Positions 39,622-49,234 of a stretch of 64,000 bases of DNA are shown one piece after another. Under the pieces are notes generated by a model. The model saw only the letters and a list, made by a program, of their open reading frames with translations. It was not told the DNA's origin and ran no database searches. The position numbers were made by a program, and so were the translations under genes. Each line of letters opens with the position of its first letter. Within the stretch, counting starts at the first letter, position 1. Source of the stretch: Lactobacillus mulieris (GTDB lineage Bacteria; Bacillota; Bacilli; Lactobacillales; Lactobacillaceae); the NCBI RefSeq assembly GCF_007095465.1, contig NZ_SDGL01000002.1:62001-126000 (forward strand), written 5' to 3'.

Positions 39622-40293
39622 TTAGTTATGACTAGGTGTCCAATCTTCAGGTAATTTATCCATTTCTTTAAGTTTTGCAATAATTGTATCCAAAACTTCT
39701 TGGCGATCCTTTTCACTTGCCATAAAGTCTAACTTGTCACCATCAATTTTGATTTTTGGTGAGTAATCATAGTTTTCATACCAAGGTTCATAGTAGCTTA
39801 ATAAGCGCTTATAGTAATCCTCTAAAGTTGGATCATAATCAAGTTGTTCAAACTCGCGACCACGCTTTTGGATACGCTTAATCATTGTTTCATATGATAC
39901 ATCAATATGAACTAATAAGTCTGGATGCTTCTTTGGCATGTGTTCAAGTTCTTTCATCATTGAATCTAGTAATTCATCATAAGTTGCAACTTCTTCTTTG
40001 GTTGCACGACCAATATCTGCATTCATATGAAAGAATAGTGAATCTTCATAAATTGAGCGATCCAAAACATTATTGTCGTCAGTTAATGCGGCTTTAATAC
40101 TATGAAAACGCGTATTTAAAAAGAAAATTTGTAGTAAAAATGCGTATTTCTTTGGATCTTTATAGAATAAAGGCAAAACTGGATTATTATCAACACTTTC
40201 ATAGAAAGGTTGAGTGCCTAAATATTTAGATAAGATAGAGGTTAAACTGGATTTACCGGCTCCAATTGGCCCGCTTAATACAATAACTGTCAT
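39622..40293 (-). CDS. dgk: Deoxynucleoside kinase, deoxyguanosine kinase-type subunit
   Basis: The 223-residue P-loop kinase phosphorylates deoxynucleosides for salvage. It has Walker [11 protein letters not shown] (~6-15), the DRS motif ([11 protein letters not shown], ~80) and a lid [11 protein letters not shown] (~152). Lactobacillus acidophilus R-26 encodes dAK and dGK in tandem and the subunits form a heterodimer; the order (shorter dak first, dgk ~20 bases later) matches here, which is why I assign dgk. The GTG at 40296 is possible; ATG at 40293 fits the AAGGA site better. The first 63 bases are almost identical to dak. Confidence 0.85.
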   Translation of the reverse strand: MTVIVLSGPIGAGKSSLTSILSKYLGTQPFYESVDNNPVLPLFYKDPKKYAFLLQIFFLNTRFHSIKAALTDDNNVLDRSIYEDSLFFHMNADIGRATKEEVATYDELLDSMMKELEHMPKKHPDLLVHIDVSYETMIKRIQKRGREFEQLDYDPTLEDYYKRLLSYYEPWYENYDYSPKIKIDGDKLDFMASEKDRQEVLDTIIAKLKEMDKLPEDWTPSHN

Positions 40294-40317
40294 CACGTTC
40301 CTTCTTTGTTAGATAAA

Positions 40318-40968
40318 TTATAAATTACCCAATTCTTTTAACTTATTATCGATTAATTCTAAAACAGCCTTGCGGTCATCTTCATTATCGACAAAATTAT
40401 ATTTATCGCCATCAATTACCATTTTTGGTGATTCTGAATAGTTTTCATACCAAGGTTCGTAGTAATTACGCAAACGTGCATAGTATTCTTTTAAACTTGG
40501 ATCTGTTTCAAGCTGTTCAAATTCACGACCACGACGTTTAATACGGCTTAGCATGGTATCTAACGATACATTAATATAAATAAGTAAATCTGGCTTTTTA
40601 TGAGGATTTCCGGGGACATCTTCCATCATGTTATGTACTAAATCAACGTAAATATCACATTCAGTTGGATCAGCAATACCACTGTCAGCATTCATCTTGA
40701 AGAACAATGCATCTTCATAAATGGAACGATCTAAAACAACATTAGGGTTGTTTTCGGATAAAGCTTCATTAATTTGTGCTAAACGCTTATTGAGCAGATA
40801 GGTATTAAGCAAAAAAGTATAGCGTTTCATATCCTTGTAGTACAAAGGCAAAACAGGATTTTTTGAAACATCTTCGTAAAAAGCATTACTCCCTAAATGC
40901 TCTGCTAAAATAGAGGTTAAACTGGATTTACCGGCTCCAATTGGCCCACTTAATACAATAACTGTCAT
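40318..40968 (-). CDS. dak: Deoxynucleoside kinase, deoxyadenosine kinase-type subunit
   Basis: The 216-residue paralogue shares Walker [11 protein letters not shown], the DRS motif ([12 protein letters not shown]) and the lid [11 protein letters not shown] with dgk. It is the first gene of the pair; 24 bases separate it from the dgk ATG. The dAK assignment rests on operon order and length compared with L. acidophilus R-26 rather than on substrate-pocket residues. With the purine permeases and BMP transporter nearby it completes a salvage route for deoxynucleosides; many of these lactobacilli depend on such salvage. Confidence 0.85.
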   Translation of the reverse strand: MTVIVLSGPIGAGKSSLTSILAEHLGSNAFYEDVSKNPVLPLYYKDMKRYTFLLNTYLLNKRLAQINEALSENNPNVVLDRSIYEDALFFKMNADSGIADPTECDIYVDLVHNMMEDVPGNPHKKPDLLIYINVSLDTMLSRIKRRGREFEQLETDPSLKEYYARLRNYYEPWYENYSESPKMVIDGDKYNFVDNEDDRKAVLELIDNKLKELGNL

Positions 40969-41063
40969 CACGCTCTTTCTTTAATATCACAAGATATAGT
41001 TTGCTTTCTATAGTGTAATTCAAGATATGGGGAGCTACAAGCATTTTTTTTATTTAATAACAA

Positions 41064-41100
41064 TCAAAAAAGTCAAGCAGAAAAAACAGCCTGCTTGACT
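41064..41100 (-). terminator. Terminator of nagB
   Basis: A 10-bp perfect stem AGTCAAGCAG / CTGCTTGACT, followed on the minus strand by TTTTTT. Confidence 0.9.
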
Positions 41101-41121
41101 CAATTTTGTTATTTAATTTTA

Positions 41122-41841
41122 CTAAGCTAAATATTTTTTATCTAGATCTTGGGCTGCTGCTTCATCACAAATAATAGTTACATCAGGGTGCTTTTGAAGA
41201 ATAGAAGCTGGCATTTCTTCTGTAATTGGCCCTTCAATCATGTTTTTAATTGCCCAACGCTTTTTTTCGCCATAAGCTAATAAAACAATTTTTTTAGCTG
41301 ACATGATTGAAGCAATTCCCATACAGATGGCAGATTTAGGCACATCATCAATGTTATCAAAGAAGCGAGCATTAGCCTCGATTGTACTTTGTGTTAACTT
41401 GACTTCATGAGTTGTACTGTCAAAAGAAGTTCCAGGTTCGTTAAAGGCAATATGTCCGTTACGACCAATTCCTAAAAGTTGAATATCAATTGGATTTTCC
41501 TTGATTATTTGGTTGTAATGTTCAACTTCAGCTGCAATATTGTTAGTTTGACCATCAGGTAGATATGAGTGCTTGAATGGCTTAGCTTTAAAAAGATGTT
41601 CATTCATAAAGTACCAATAACTCTGTTTATTTTGTGGACTTAAACCAACATATTCATCTAAATTAATACTAGTTAAATTGGAGAAGTTCAAATCGCTGTT
41701 AACCATATTTTGGTATAGTTCAATTGGAGATGAGCCGGTTGCTAAGCCTAATACTTTTGCTCCAGCTTTTATTTCTCGGGAAAATATTTCAAAAGCTTTT
41801 GCAGCACCAGTGATTTTATCTTTAGTTACAATGATTTTCAT
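41122..41841 (-). CDS. nagB: Glucosamine-6-phosphate deaminase
   Basis: It converts glucosamine 6-phosphate to fructose 6-phosphate and ammonia. The 239 residues carry the family motifs LGLATGSSP (~33), NLDEYVGL (~62, catalytic Asp/Glu), [14 protein letters not shown] (~128) and the short Firmicute-type C-terminus. GAGGAG precedes the ATG at 41841; the longer in-frame extension runs through the promoter. The promoter carries two NagR/YvoA-type operators, so induction by GlcNAc 6-phosphate or GlcN 6-phosphate is likely. nagA is not adjacent. Confidence 0.95.
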   Translation of the reverse strand: MKIIVTKDKITGAAKAFEIFSREIKAGAKVLGLATGSSPIELYQNMVNSDLNFSNLTSINLDEYVGLSPQNKQSYWYFMNEHLFKAKPFKHSYLPDGQTNNIAAEVEHYNQIIKENPIDIQLLGIGRNGHIAFNEPGTSFDSTTHEVKLTQSTIEANARFFDNIDDVPKSAICMGIASIMSAKKIVLLAYGEKKRWAIKNMIEGPITEEMPASILQKHPDVTIICDEAAAQDLDKKYLA

Positions 41842-41861
41842 AAATATTACTCCTCTCACAT

Positions 41862-41901
41862 TGGTATAGTCCATTATAGACTGGTATAGCCCAAAAGTCA
41901 A
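41862..41901 (-). promoter_or_regulatory. nagB promoter with two GntR/NagR-type operators
   Basis: Minus strand TTGACT (41896-41901), 17 bases, TATAAT (41873-41878). TGGTATAGTCCA (41862-41873) and TGGTATAGCCCA (41882-41893) each match 10 of 12 bases of the palindrome TGGTCTAGACCA known for NagR/DasR. They are 20 bases apart (two helical turns) and flank the -10 box. Confidence 0.8.
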
Positions 41902-41933
41902 AAAAGAAGCTTTCGAAAATCGAAAACTTCTTT
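41899..41933 (-). terminator. Terminator of the nucleoside ABC operon
   Basis: Minus-strand stem AGAAG.TTTTCGA / TCGAAA.CTTCT followed by TTTTTT, 6 bases after the permease stop. The T run overlaps the nagB -35 box. Confidence 0.8.
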
Positions 41934-41938
41934 TGATA

Positions 41939-42895
41939 TTATTTAGACTTAATGTAAGTTTGTCCATCTGCAGCAGGAGCAACACTTTTACCAAAGAATG
42001 CTACTAAAACAACTATAGTAATTACATAAGGTGCAATCTGTAAGTAAACAGATGGTACGTGAGAGATGAAAGGTAATTGACTTCCGATAATACTCAAGCT
42101 TTGTGCAAAGCCAAAGAATAAGGAGCTAAGCATTGCCCCAATTGGATCCCACTTACCGAAAATCATAGCAGCTAGAGCCATGAAACCTTGTCCAACAATT
42201 GTTGAAACACTAAAGTTACCAGAAATGGCTTGGGCAAAGACCCCACCACCGATACCACCGAGTAAACCGGAGATTAAAACACCAGCATAACGCATTTTAT
42301 AAACGTTAACCCCCATTGTATCGGCAGCTTGTGGATTTTCACCTGCTGAACGAAGTCGCAAACCGAATGGTGTTTTATAAAGTACCCACCAAAGAACAAT
42401 GGAAAGAATAATTGCTACCCAAGCTGGAGCGGAAGTGTTCTTGAAGAAAATATCACCGATAACGGGGATATTAGAAAGAACAGGAACATTGTAATAACCG
42501 AAGTTAGCAGAAATATTTTCTGTTTGCCCCTTGTCATACATTGCCTTGATCAAAAATACTCCAAGTGGTGGTGCCATTAAATTAAGAACAGTACCAGAAA
42601 TAATGTGATCAGCACGCCAATTAACTGTTGCTACGGCATGTAGTAGTGAAAAAATCAAGCCACAAATACCGGCCACGATAACCCCTAACCATGGAGTGGC
42701 ACTCTTAAAGGTAGATGCAAAGGTTAAGTTGAAGACGATACTTGAAAAGGCCCCAATTGTCATAATACCTTCAAGACCAACGTTAACAATTCCACTATGT
42801 TCGCTGTATGCTCCACCTAAAGCTGTAAAGATAAGAGGAGCGGAATAAACTAGGGTTGATGAAACAATCAAAGCTAGCATAGTTGTAATATTCAT
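41939..42895 (-). CDS. Nucleoside-type ABC transporter permease (NupC/YufQ-like)
   Basis: A 318-residue inner permease of the BPD_transp_2 family with about nine membrane segments and the motifs [19 protein letters not shown] near the N-terminus (typical of the YufQ subunit) and [15 protein letters not shown] (~195). The start overlaps the stop of the upstream permease (TAATG), so the two are translationally coupled. It works with the ATPase (44040-45575) and the BMP lipoproteins as in the L. lactis BmpA-NupABC purine/pyrimidine nucleoside importer. Confidence 0.9.
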   Translation of the reverse strand: MNITTMLALIVSSTLVYSAPLIFTALGGAYSEHSGIVNVGLEGIMTIGAFSSIVFNLTFASTFKSATPWLGVIVAGICGLIFSLLHAVATVNWRADHIISGTVLNLMAPPLGVFLIKAMYDKGQTENISANFGYYNVPVLSNIPVIGDIFFKNTSAPAWVAIILSIVLWWVLYKTPFGLRLRSAGENPQAADTMGVNVYKMRYAGVLISGLLGGIGGGVFAQAISGNFSVSTIVGQGFMALAAMIFGKWDPIGAMLSSLFFGFAQSLSIIGSQLPFISHVPSVYLQIAPYVITIVVLVAFFGKSVAPAADGQTYIKSK

Positions 42896-44040
42896 TAAAC
42901 TTCTCCTCCTTTTCCGACTTTAACTGCCGGACCATCTACACTGTTATTTGAGACTTTTGCAATAGTTTCGGGTTGATTGTAGTTTTTCTTTTTCTTTTCG
43001 AATAAAAGGCCAATTACGTAATTAATTGCAACGAAGAAAATAATAGCTGCAATAACGATTGAAACAATTTCATATGGAATACCGGCTAGAGTCTGCATTC
43101 CCAGACCTCCAATTTTAAGAATAGAGAAAAGGAGGGCAGCGAGTAGAATACCCAAGGCAGTACCACCACCAAGTAATGAAACGCTCATACCGTCAAAACC
43201 AATATCAACACTAGTAGTTTGAGTAAAGTAGTTTTGGTATGTCCCTAATCCTTGAACTACACCACCTAAACCAGCAAATGCACCAGATAGTAACATTGAT
43301 ACAATGATATTTTTCTTGGCACTCATTCCGGCATAACGTGAAGCGAACGGATTAAGGCCAACTGCTTTAATTTCAAAGCCGGTAACCGTCTTTTTCATAA
43401 TAAACCAAAAGACTACTAGAGCAATTAAAGCTAGGAAGATGCCAGCATTAATTCTTGAACCCCCAAACATGTTGCTTAACCAATCCAATCGTAAACTACC
43501 ATTATCAGTTACAGTTTTAGTTGCATCAGTAGAAACACGTAAACGGTCACTCATAACATTTTGCATCAAATACTGGCATGAATACAAAACTATATAGTTA
43601 ACCATAATAGTTACGATAACTTCATTTGTTCCAAAGTAAGCTCTTAAAACCCCTGCAATACCTGCGATAGCTGCACCGACTAAGGTACCAACGATGATTG
43701 CGTATGGTAAAAGAATATATTTAGGCATGTGTGGATTAGCAAGAGCAATCCAAATCGCAGCTAACCAGCCACCTTGTGCTTGCCCAGATAGCCCGATATT
43801 GAAGAAACCTGCACTACTTGCAATTGAAAAACCAATTGCTGTAAATATAAGTGGGGTAGCTTCTCTAATTGTTTCACCTAGACCATTCATATTACCTAAA
43901 GCACTTGAAAACATTGAAGTGTAAGCAAGGATAGGATTGTAGCTCCAAAGTAGCATGATAACTGCACCAACTAAAAAGCCGGCTACGATGGAAATAAGGG
44001 GCACTAAAATCTTTTTGGTTTCAGCGTTAACCTTAAACAT
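42895..44040 (-). CDS. Nucleoside-type ABC transporter permease (NupB/YufP-like)
   Basis: A 381-residue permease with about ten membrane segments; the motifs GETIREATPLIFTAIGFSIA, FFNIGLSGQ and GFEIKAVGLNPFASRYAG are typical of the YufP subunit. Both ends overlap neighbouring genes by one base (TAATG), with the ATPase upstream and the second permease downstream. A short hydrophilic C-terminal tail (~350-381) is family-typical. Confidence 0.9.
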   Translation of the reverse strand: MFKVNAETKKILVPLISIVAGFLVGAVIMLLWSYNPILAYTSMFSSALGNMNGLGETIREATPLIFTAIGFSIASSAGFFNIGLSGQAQGGWLAAIWIALANPHMPKYILLPYAIIVGTLVGAAIAGIAGVLRAYFGTNEVIVTIMVNYIVLYSCQYLMQNVMSDRLRVSTDATKTVTDNGSLRLDWLSNMFGGSRINAGIFLALIALVVFWFIMKKTVTGFEIKAVGLNPFASRYAGMSAKKNIIVSMLLSGAFAGLGGVVQGLGTYQNYFTQTTSVDIGFDGMSVSLLGGGTALGILLAALLFSILKIGGLGMQTLAGIPYEIVSIVIAAIIFFVAINYVIGLLFEKKKKNYNQPETIAKVSNNSVDGPAVKVGKGGEV

Positions 44041-45575
44041 TAATTGGTACCTTCTTTCTTGTGGGCTCCTGTCATTAATAAACCTAATTCTCTTTCAGAA
44101 GTCTTTTCTGGGAGGACTTCTCCAGATTCTTGACCGTTATGTAAAACGATAATTCTGTCAGATAATTGCATAATTTCGTCTAATTCATATGAAATTAACA
44201 AGACAGCTTTACCAGCGTCCCGTTGTGCTAATAATTGCTTATGAATGTATTCGATAGCTCCAACATCAAGTCCTCGAGTAGGTTGGAATACAATGATTAA
44301 ATCGCTATTGCGATCCAACTCACGAGCGATAATTGCTTTTTGTTGGTTACCACCAGATAATTCACCAGCTTTAAGGTTTTCATCTTTAGTTCGAACGTCG
44401 AACTTTTTAATAAGCTTTTTAGCATGTTCTGTAATAGCTTTGTGATTAATAATACCGTGATTTGAATATGGTTTTTGGTAGTAAGTCTGCAAAGCAATAT
44501 TATCAGCTAAAGACATTTCTAAGATTAAACCGAATTTTTGACGGTCAGCTGGAACATGAGAAACTCCCAATTCAGTAATTTTTCGTGGTCGCTTATTGGT
44601 CATATCAGTACCTTTAATAGTAAAATGGCCTGCTTTAACATGACGTAAACCAGTCAAAGCTTCTACAAGTTCATCTTGACCATTGCCATCAATACCAGCT
44701 AAACCCAAGATTTCTCCAGCATGAACATCAAAAGTTAGACCTTTAACAGCGAGCGTACCACGATCTTCATTAACTTTTAAATCTTTAACTGATAAAACAG
44801 TTTTACCAACTTTAGCTTCTTTTTTAGGTAAGTTAAAGTTAACGTGACGACCCACCATCATTTCAGCCAAGCTTTCATCAGTAGCTCCTTCAACATCAAC
44901 TGTTCCAATACTCTTACCGTGGCGAATAACGGTAACACGATCAGCTGATTGCTTAATTTCATTAAGCTTGTGGGTGATTAAGATGATAGATTTTCCCTCA
45001 TTGCGGAGATTTTTCATAATATTGATAAATTCGGTGATTTCCTGAGGTGTTAAAACAGCTGTAGGTTCATCAAAGATTAAAATATCAGCTCCACGGTAGA
45101 GAATCTTTAAAATTTCAACACGTTGTTGTTGAGCAACTGTAATATTAGCAATTTTTGCATCTGGATCAATTGCTAAACCATATTTCTCGGAAAGAGCCAT
45201 GATTTGCTTACGAGCAGTTTTAAAATCAAGCTTAATTCCTCTTTTTGTTTCATGGCCTAAAATGATGTTTTCTAAAACGGTAAAAGCTTTGGCCAACATA
45301 AAGTGTTGGTGAACCATACCAATTTTTAAATCTTTAGCAGCATTTGGACCATCAATTACAACTTTTTTCCCTCTGACATAGATTTCCCCAGAGGTTGGTT
45401 TAAGCAGGCCAGATAAAATACTCATTAATGTAGATTTACCAGCTCCGTTTTCACCTAGAAGCGCCAGGATTTCGCCCTTTCTGAGCGTGAGGTTGATATC
45501 GTTGTTAGCTTTAAAACCATTAAAGTCTTTAACGATATGGCGCATCTCAATAATGTTTGTGTTCTCTTTTTCCAT
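44040..45575 (-). CDS. Nucleoside-type ABC transporter ATPase, duplicated domains (NupA/YufO-like)
   Basis: The 511-residue protein joins two ATPase domains. Domain 1: LLGENGAGKSTLMSIL (~37-52), VAQQQRVEILK, DEPTAVLTPQ. Domain 2: GIDGNGQDELV (a degenerate Walker A, ~293), LSGGNQQKAIIAREL (~405) and QPTRGLDVGA in place of DEPTRGLD. Such a half-degenerate arrangement is normal for this sugar/nucleoside subfamily. AAGGAA precedes the ATG. It follows the BMP gene across an attenuator. Confidence 0.92.
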   Translation of the reverse strand: MEKENTNIIEMRHIVKDFNGFKANNDINLTLRKGEILALLGENGAGKSTLMSILSGLLKPTSGEIYVRGKKVVIDGPNAAKDLKIGMVHQHFMLAKAFTVLENIILGHETKRGIKLDFKTARKQIMALSEKYGLAIDPDAKIANITVAQQQRVEILKILYRGADILIFDEPTAVLTPQEITEFINIMKNLRNEGKSIILITHKLNEIKQSADRVTVIRHGKSIGTVDVEGATDESLAEMMVGRHVNFNLPKKEAKVGKTVLSVKDLKVNEDRGTLAVKGLTFDVHAGEILGLAGIDGNGQDELVEALTGLRHVKAGHFTIKGTDMTNKRPRKITELGVSHVPADRQKFGLILEMSLADNIALQTYYQKPYSNHGIINHKAITEHAKKLIKKFDVRTKDENLKAGELSGGNQQKAIIARELDRNSDLIIVFQPTRGLDVGAIEYIHKQLLAQRDAGKAVLLISYELDEIMQLSDRIIVLHNGQESGEVLPEKTSERELGLLMTGAHKKEGTN

Positions 45576-45601
45576 GGCTTTCCTTCCCTATATGATATTT
45601 A

Positions 45602-45631
45602 TAAAAAAACACCTCGTATCATCACGAAGTG
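45602..45631 (-). terminator. Attenuator between the BMP lipoprotein gene and the ABC genes
   Basis: Minus-strand stem CACTTCGT / ACGAGGTG (one G-U) with a 6-base loop and TTTTTTT. It would keep the binding protein more abundant than the membrane complex. Confidence 0.8.
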
Positions 45632-45659
45632 CTTTAGAAATGACACACTATATATTGTG

Positions 45660-46757
45660 CTACTTACTTGGAGAAGTTGCAACCTTAATCTTTCCATCGA
45701 TGATGTCTTGACGCGCTTGCTGTACGGCTTTCCAAGCTTTTGAATTTAAATTACCCTTGGTAAGTGATACACCATCATGTTGTAGTCCGTAAACTAAGTG
45801 CTTTACACCAGGGAATTTACCATCATATGCTTTATTAGCAATATCTTTAACGGCAAAATTCAAACCTTTAAGAACAGAAGTTAAAGTAAAGTTTGATTTT
45901 TGACCACCTTTAGCAGTGTATTTTCCTTGAGAAGCTTGGTCAATATCAACACCGATGACCCAAACTTTATCATTAACTGCTTTTTCTGAGTTTAAATCTT
46001 TAGCTTCTTGGAAAACACCATTTCCAGCACTGCCGGCAGCTTGATAGACGATATCTGCTTTTTTAGCGTACATTGATTGTGCTATGGATTTTGCCTTATC
46101 TGTAGAAGTGAAATCACCAATATATTGATCTAAAATAGTGATCTTTTTACCTAATTTCTTAGCAGTATCCTTTACACCTTGAATGTAGCCAGCTTCAAAT
46201 AAGTCAATTACAGAAGACTTAGCACCACCAATAAAACCTACAGTATTAGTTTTAGTAGTGTAGGCAGCAGCTACACCAGCAAGGTATGATGAATCATTAG
46301 ATTTGAATGTTGCAGAAACAACGTTCTTCTTGCCAGTAATTACATCATCAATAATTACAAAGTTTTTCTTAGGATATTTGGCAGCTGCAGTTTTAACGGA
46401 ATCAGAAAGCATGTAACCAACACCATAAATTGTTTGGTAACCAGCATTAACAGCTTGGGTAAAGTTAGGTTCATAATCTGAAGCACTACTTGATTGGAAG
46501 TATTGGTATCCACCTTTGCCTTGAGATAAACCGTGTTCTTTACCATAAGCTTGGAATCCACTCCATGCAGCTTGGTTGAATGAGTGATCGTCAACCCCAT
46601 TGGAGTCAGTGATTAAGGCAATAGAATGATTAGCTTTAGAGCTAGATGAGGTTTTTGCACCTTTACCTTGACACGCTGTTAAAACTAAACCAGTTGTAGC
46701 AATTACTAAACCAGTTCCCATAACTTTTTTCAATTTAGTGTTAATCAATGTTAACAT
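45660..46757 (-). CDS. BMP/PnrA-like nucleoside-binding lipoprotein, copy 1
   Basis: A membrane-anchored substrate-binding protein of 365 residues (362 if TTG at 46748 is used: GGAGG abuts the ATG at 46757 but stands 9 bases from this TTG). The lipobox is VLTAC. The BMP fold is shown by GVDDHSFNQAAWSGF (~56), GYMLSDSVK, AGVAAAYTTKTNTVGFIGG and a C-terminal YGLQHDGVSLTKG. It is directly linked to the ABC genes, so it is the most likely cognate receptor. A strong promoter and an ACGAAC motif lie upstream. Confidence 0.9.
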   Translation of the reverse strand: MLTLINTKLKKVMGTGLVIATTGLVLTACQGKGAKTSSSSKANHSIALITDSNGVDDHSFNQAAWSGFQAYGKEHGLSQGKGGYQYFQSSSASDYEPNFTQAVNAGYQTIYGVGYMLSDSVKTAAAKYPKKNFVIIDDVITGKKNVVSATFKSNDSSYLAGVAAAYTTKTNTVGFIGGAKSSVIDLFEAGYIQGVKDTAKKLGKKITILDQYIGDFTSTDKAKSIAQSMYAKKADIVYQAAGSAGNGVFQEAKDLNSEKAVNDKVWVIGVDIDQASQGKYTAKGGQKSNFTLTSVLKGLNFAVKDIANKAYDGKFPGVKHLVYGLQHDGVSLTKGNLNSKAWKAVQQARQDIIDGKIKVATSPSK

Positions 46758-46791
46758 CCTCCATAAATAAATATACGAACAATATAGAGAT

Positions 46792-46820
46792 AATGTAACA
46801 ATTTGTTTGACATATGTCAA
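46792..46820 (-). promoter_or_regulatory. Promoter of BMP copy 1 and the nucleoside ABC operon
   Basis: Minus strand TTGACA (46815-46820), 17 bases, TACATT (46792-46797). ACGAAC at 46785-46790 touches the -10 side and ACGAAT lies at 46868-46873. Confidence 0.75.
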
Positions 46821-46884
46821 GAGTATAGAACTTTTAAATTTGGAACGGTCCAATATATTAACTAAATACGAATTATATAAAAAC

Positions 46885-46909
46885 AAAAAGGGCTAAAAAG
46901 CCCTTTTTG
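46885..46909. terminator. Terminator after BMP copy 2
   Basis: Stem AAAAAGGGCT / AGCCCTTTTT with an AAAA loop. Confidence 0.85.
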
Positions 46910-46955
46910 TTAAATCGAATGTTGTATAGAAAATATAGATGAGTGAGTTATGAGA

Positions 46956-48029
46956 TTATTTGCTTGGGTACTTAGGAACTGAAATTTTACCATCAATGAT
47001 AGCAGTTCTAGCAGTTCTTGAAGCCTTCCAAGCCTTGCTTGAAATTTGACCCTTAGTGATTGAAACACCATTAGTATCTAAACCGTAAATTAAATCTTTG
47101 CCACTTGGGAATTTGCCTTCGTATGTACGGTCTGCAATATCCTTAACAGCAACATTAACACCAGTAATAACAGAAGTTAATACAAAGTTAGACTTCTTAC
47201 CATCTTTTGACTTGTAGTTACCTAAGTTAGATTGGTCAGTGTCAACACCAATAGCCCATACTTTATCACTAGCTTTTCTAGTTTGGTTAATAGCTTTAGC
47301 TTCTTCAAATAATCCATCGCCTGCACCACCTGCAGCGTGCATTACGATATCTGCTTTTTTAGCATACATAGTTTGAGCAATAGCTTTAGCTTTATCGCTA
47401 GAATTGAAGTCACCAATGTATTGGTTTAAAATAGTAATCTTTTTACCTAATTTTTTAGCAGTATCGTTAACGCCTTTGGTAAAACCAGCATCAAATAAGT
47501 CAACAATATCACCATGTGCACCACCAATAAAACCAACTACATTAGTCTTAGTTTCGTATGCAGCAGCTACACCAGCTAAATAAGATGCTTGATTTGATAA
47601 GAAGTTTGCAGAAACAACATTCTTTTGTCCCTTAATGGTTTCATCAATAATAGCAAACTTTTTATTAGGATTCTTTTTAGCGATAGATGATACAGCGTCT
47701 TTTAATTCATAACCAACGCCAAACACTAAGTCATAGTTTTTTGAGGCTTCTTGAAGACTTGTTTCGTAATTAGCAGCTGAACCAGTAACAAAATATTGAT
47801 AGCCGTTTGTTCCGCGTTTTAAATTATGTTCTTTACTGTATGATAAAATACCAGTCCATGCAGATTGTTGGAATGAGTGATCATCAACACCATGACCATC
47901 AGTAACTAATGCAACAGTTCCTTTGTTCTTTTTACCATTAGAATTAGTAGTAGTTTTGTTTGAGCATGCAGTCATTGCAACTGCTGAAAGAGTAGCAACA
48001 CCCAAAATAGCAACTTTTTTCAAATTCAT
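46956..48029 (-). CDS. BMP/PnrA-like lipoprotein, copy 2
   Basis: A 357-residue paralogue with lipobox AMTAC and the same blocks (GVDDHSFQQSAW, GVGYELKDAV, VVGFIGGAHGDIVDLFDAG, YGLDTNGVSITKG). The spacing to copy 3 upstream (59 bases, no hairpin) suggests co-transcription with it. GTTCGT (48066-48071), the inverse of ACGAAC, lies just upstream. The duplicate probably widens the ligand range of one ABC importer. Confidence 0.9.
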   Translation of the reverse strand: MNLKKVAILGVATLSAVAMTACSNKTTTNSNGKKNKGTVALVTDGHGVDDHSFQQSAWTGILSYSKEHNLKRGTNGYQYFVTGSAANYETSLQEASKNYDLVFGVGYELKDAVSSIAKKNPNKKFAIIDETIKGQKNVVSANFLSNQASYLAGVAAAYETKTNVVGFIGGAHGDIVDLFDAGFTKGVNDTAKKLGKKITILNQYIGDFNSSDKAKAIAQTMYAKKADIVMHAAGGAGDGLFEEAKAINQTRKASDKVWAIGVDTDQSNLGNYKSKDGKKSNFVLTSVITGVNVAVKDIADRTYEGKFPSGKDLIYGLDTNGVSITKGQISSKAWKASRTARTAIIDGKISVPKYPSK

Positions 48030-48088
48030 TAAAAATCCAATCTCCTTATTTATATATTGTTTATTGTTCGTTTATTAAATTTGTTTAC

Positions 48089-49168
48089 TTAGTTAGAAGG
48101 TGTAGTAGGAACTTTAACCTTACCATCAATAACATTTTGCTTAGCCTTGTTAACAGCAGCCCATGCAGAATCACTCATATTGCCCTTTACTACATAAGTA
48201 CCGTTACCTTTTAAGCCATAAACAAAGTGCTTACCTCCAGGAAATTCGCCGTCATAAGCCTTGTTGGCGATGTCTTCTACAGCCTTACCAATACCTTTAA
48301 TTGTACTTGTAAGAGTGAAGTTAGATTTTTTACCATCTTTATCTTTATATACACCAAGACTTGATTGATCTGAGTCAACACCGATAACCCATACTTTATC
48401 ATTAGCTGCTTTTTTAGTATTGATGTCTTTAGCTTCTTGGAAAACACCTTCACCGGCAGTAGCAGCTACTTGATAAATAACATCTGCTTTATTAGCGTAC
48501 ATAGCTTTAGCGATAGCCTTAGCTTTATCTACACTTGAAAAGTCCCCAACATAAGCATTGATGATTTTGATCTTTTTATTTTGTTCTTTTGCTGCATCAG
48601 CAACACCTTTTGCAAAACCGGCATCAAATAAGTTAAGGATTACTCCGTGTGCACCACCAACAAAACCAACAACATTTGTTTTAGTGGTGTATGCAGCTGC
48701 ATATCCTGCTAAGTATGATGCATCATTAGATTTAAATGTGGCAGAAGCAACATTTTTACGATTGATAACATTATCAATCATGATGAAGTTGTTTTTAGGA
48801 TGCTTTTTGGATTCGGTGTTAATAGCATCACCTAATTCATAACCAACTCCAACAATGGTTTTATATTTAGCGTTAATAGCTTGTTCGATGTTTGGAATGT
48901 GGTCACTAGCTGAACTTGATTCAAAGTAGTTGTAACCGCCATTTCCTTTGAGTAGGTCGTGAGCCTTACCATAACGTTTAAGACCTTCCCAAGCTGATTG
49001 GTTAAATGAATGATCATCAACCCCAGTGTTGTTAGTGACTAAAGCAATACTGTGATTAGCATTTTTAGCATTGCTGCTTGAAGATTTGTTTGAACAAGCT
49101 GCCATACTCAAGCCAACTGCTGATAGAAGGATACTTATTGATAAAACTTTTTTAATTTTCAATTGCAT
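48089..49168 (-). CDS. BMP/PnrA-like lipoprotein, copy 3
   Basis: A 359-residue paralogue with lipobox SMAAC, GVDDHSFNQSAWEGL (~55), GVGYELGDAI and VVGFVGGAHGVILNLFDAG. It has its own consensus promoter and probably leads a two-gene unit with copy 2. The three paralogues are clearly related but not near-identical, so the duplications are not recent. Confidence 0.9.
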   Translation of the reverse strand: MQLKIKKVLSISILLSAVGLSMAACSNKSSSSNAKNANHSIALVTNNTGVDDHSFNQSAWEGLKRYGKAHDLLKGNGGYNYFESSSASDHIPNIEQAINAKYKTIVGVGYELGDAINTESKKHPKNNFIMIDNVINRKNVASATFKSNDASYLAGYAAAYTTKTNVVGFVGGAHGVILNLFDAGFAKGVADAAKEQNKKIKIINAYVGDFSSVDKAKAIAKAMYANKADVIYQVAATAGEGVFQEAKDINTKKAANDKVWVIGVDSDQSSLGVYKDKDGKKSNFTLTSTIKGIGKAVEDIANKAYDGEFPGGKHFVYGLKGNGTYVVKGNMSDSAWAAVNKAKQNVIDGKVKVPTTPSN

Positions 49169-49205
49169 CTACATTCTCCCCAAATAATTTTCTTAACGTC
49201 AATCA

Positions 49206-49234
49206 ACATTAACAGTCTTTTGATTAGCTGTCAA
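49206..49234 (-). promoter_or_regulatory. Promoter of BMP copies 3 and 2
   Basis: Minus strand TTGACA (49229-49234), 17 bases, TAATGT (49206-49211), ~38 bases upstream of the start. The rest of the gap up to 49404 shows no gene. Confidence 0.75.

Noticed and set aside
41842-41994. N-terminal extension of nagB
   Set aside because: It covers the promoter, two operators and the upstream terminator; the family start is at 41841 behind GAGGAG.
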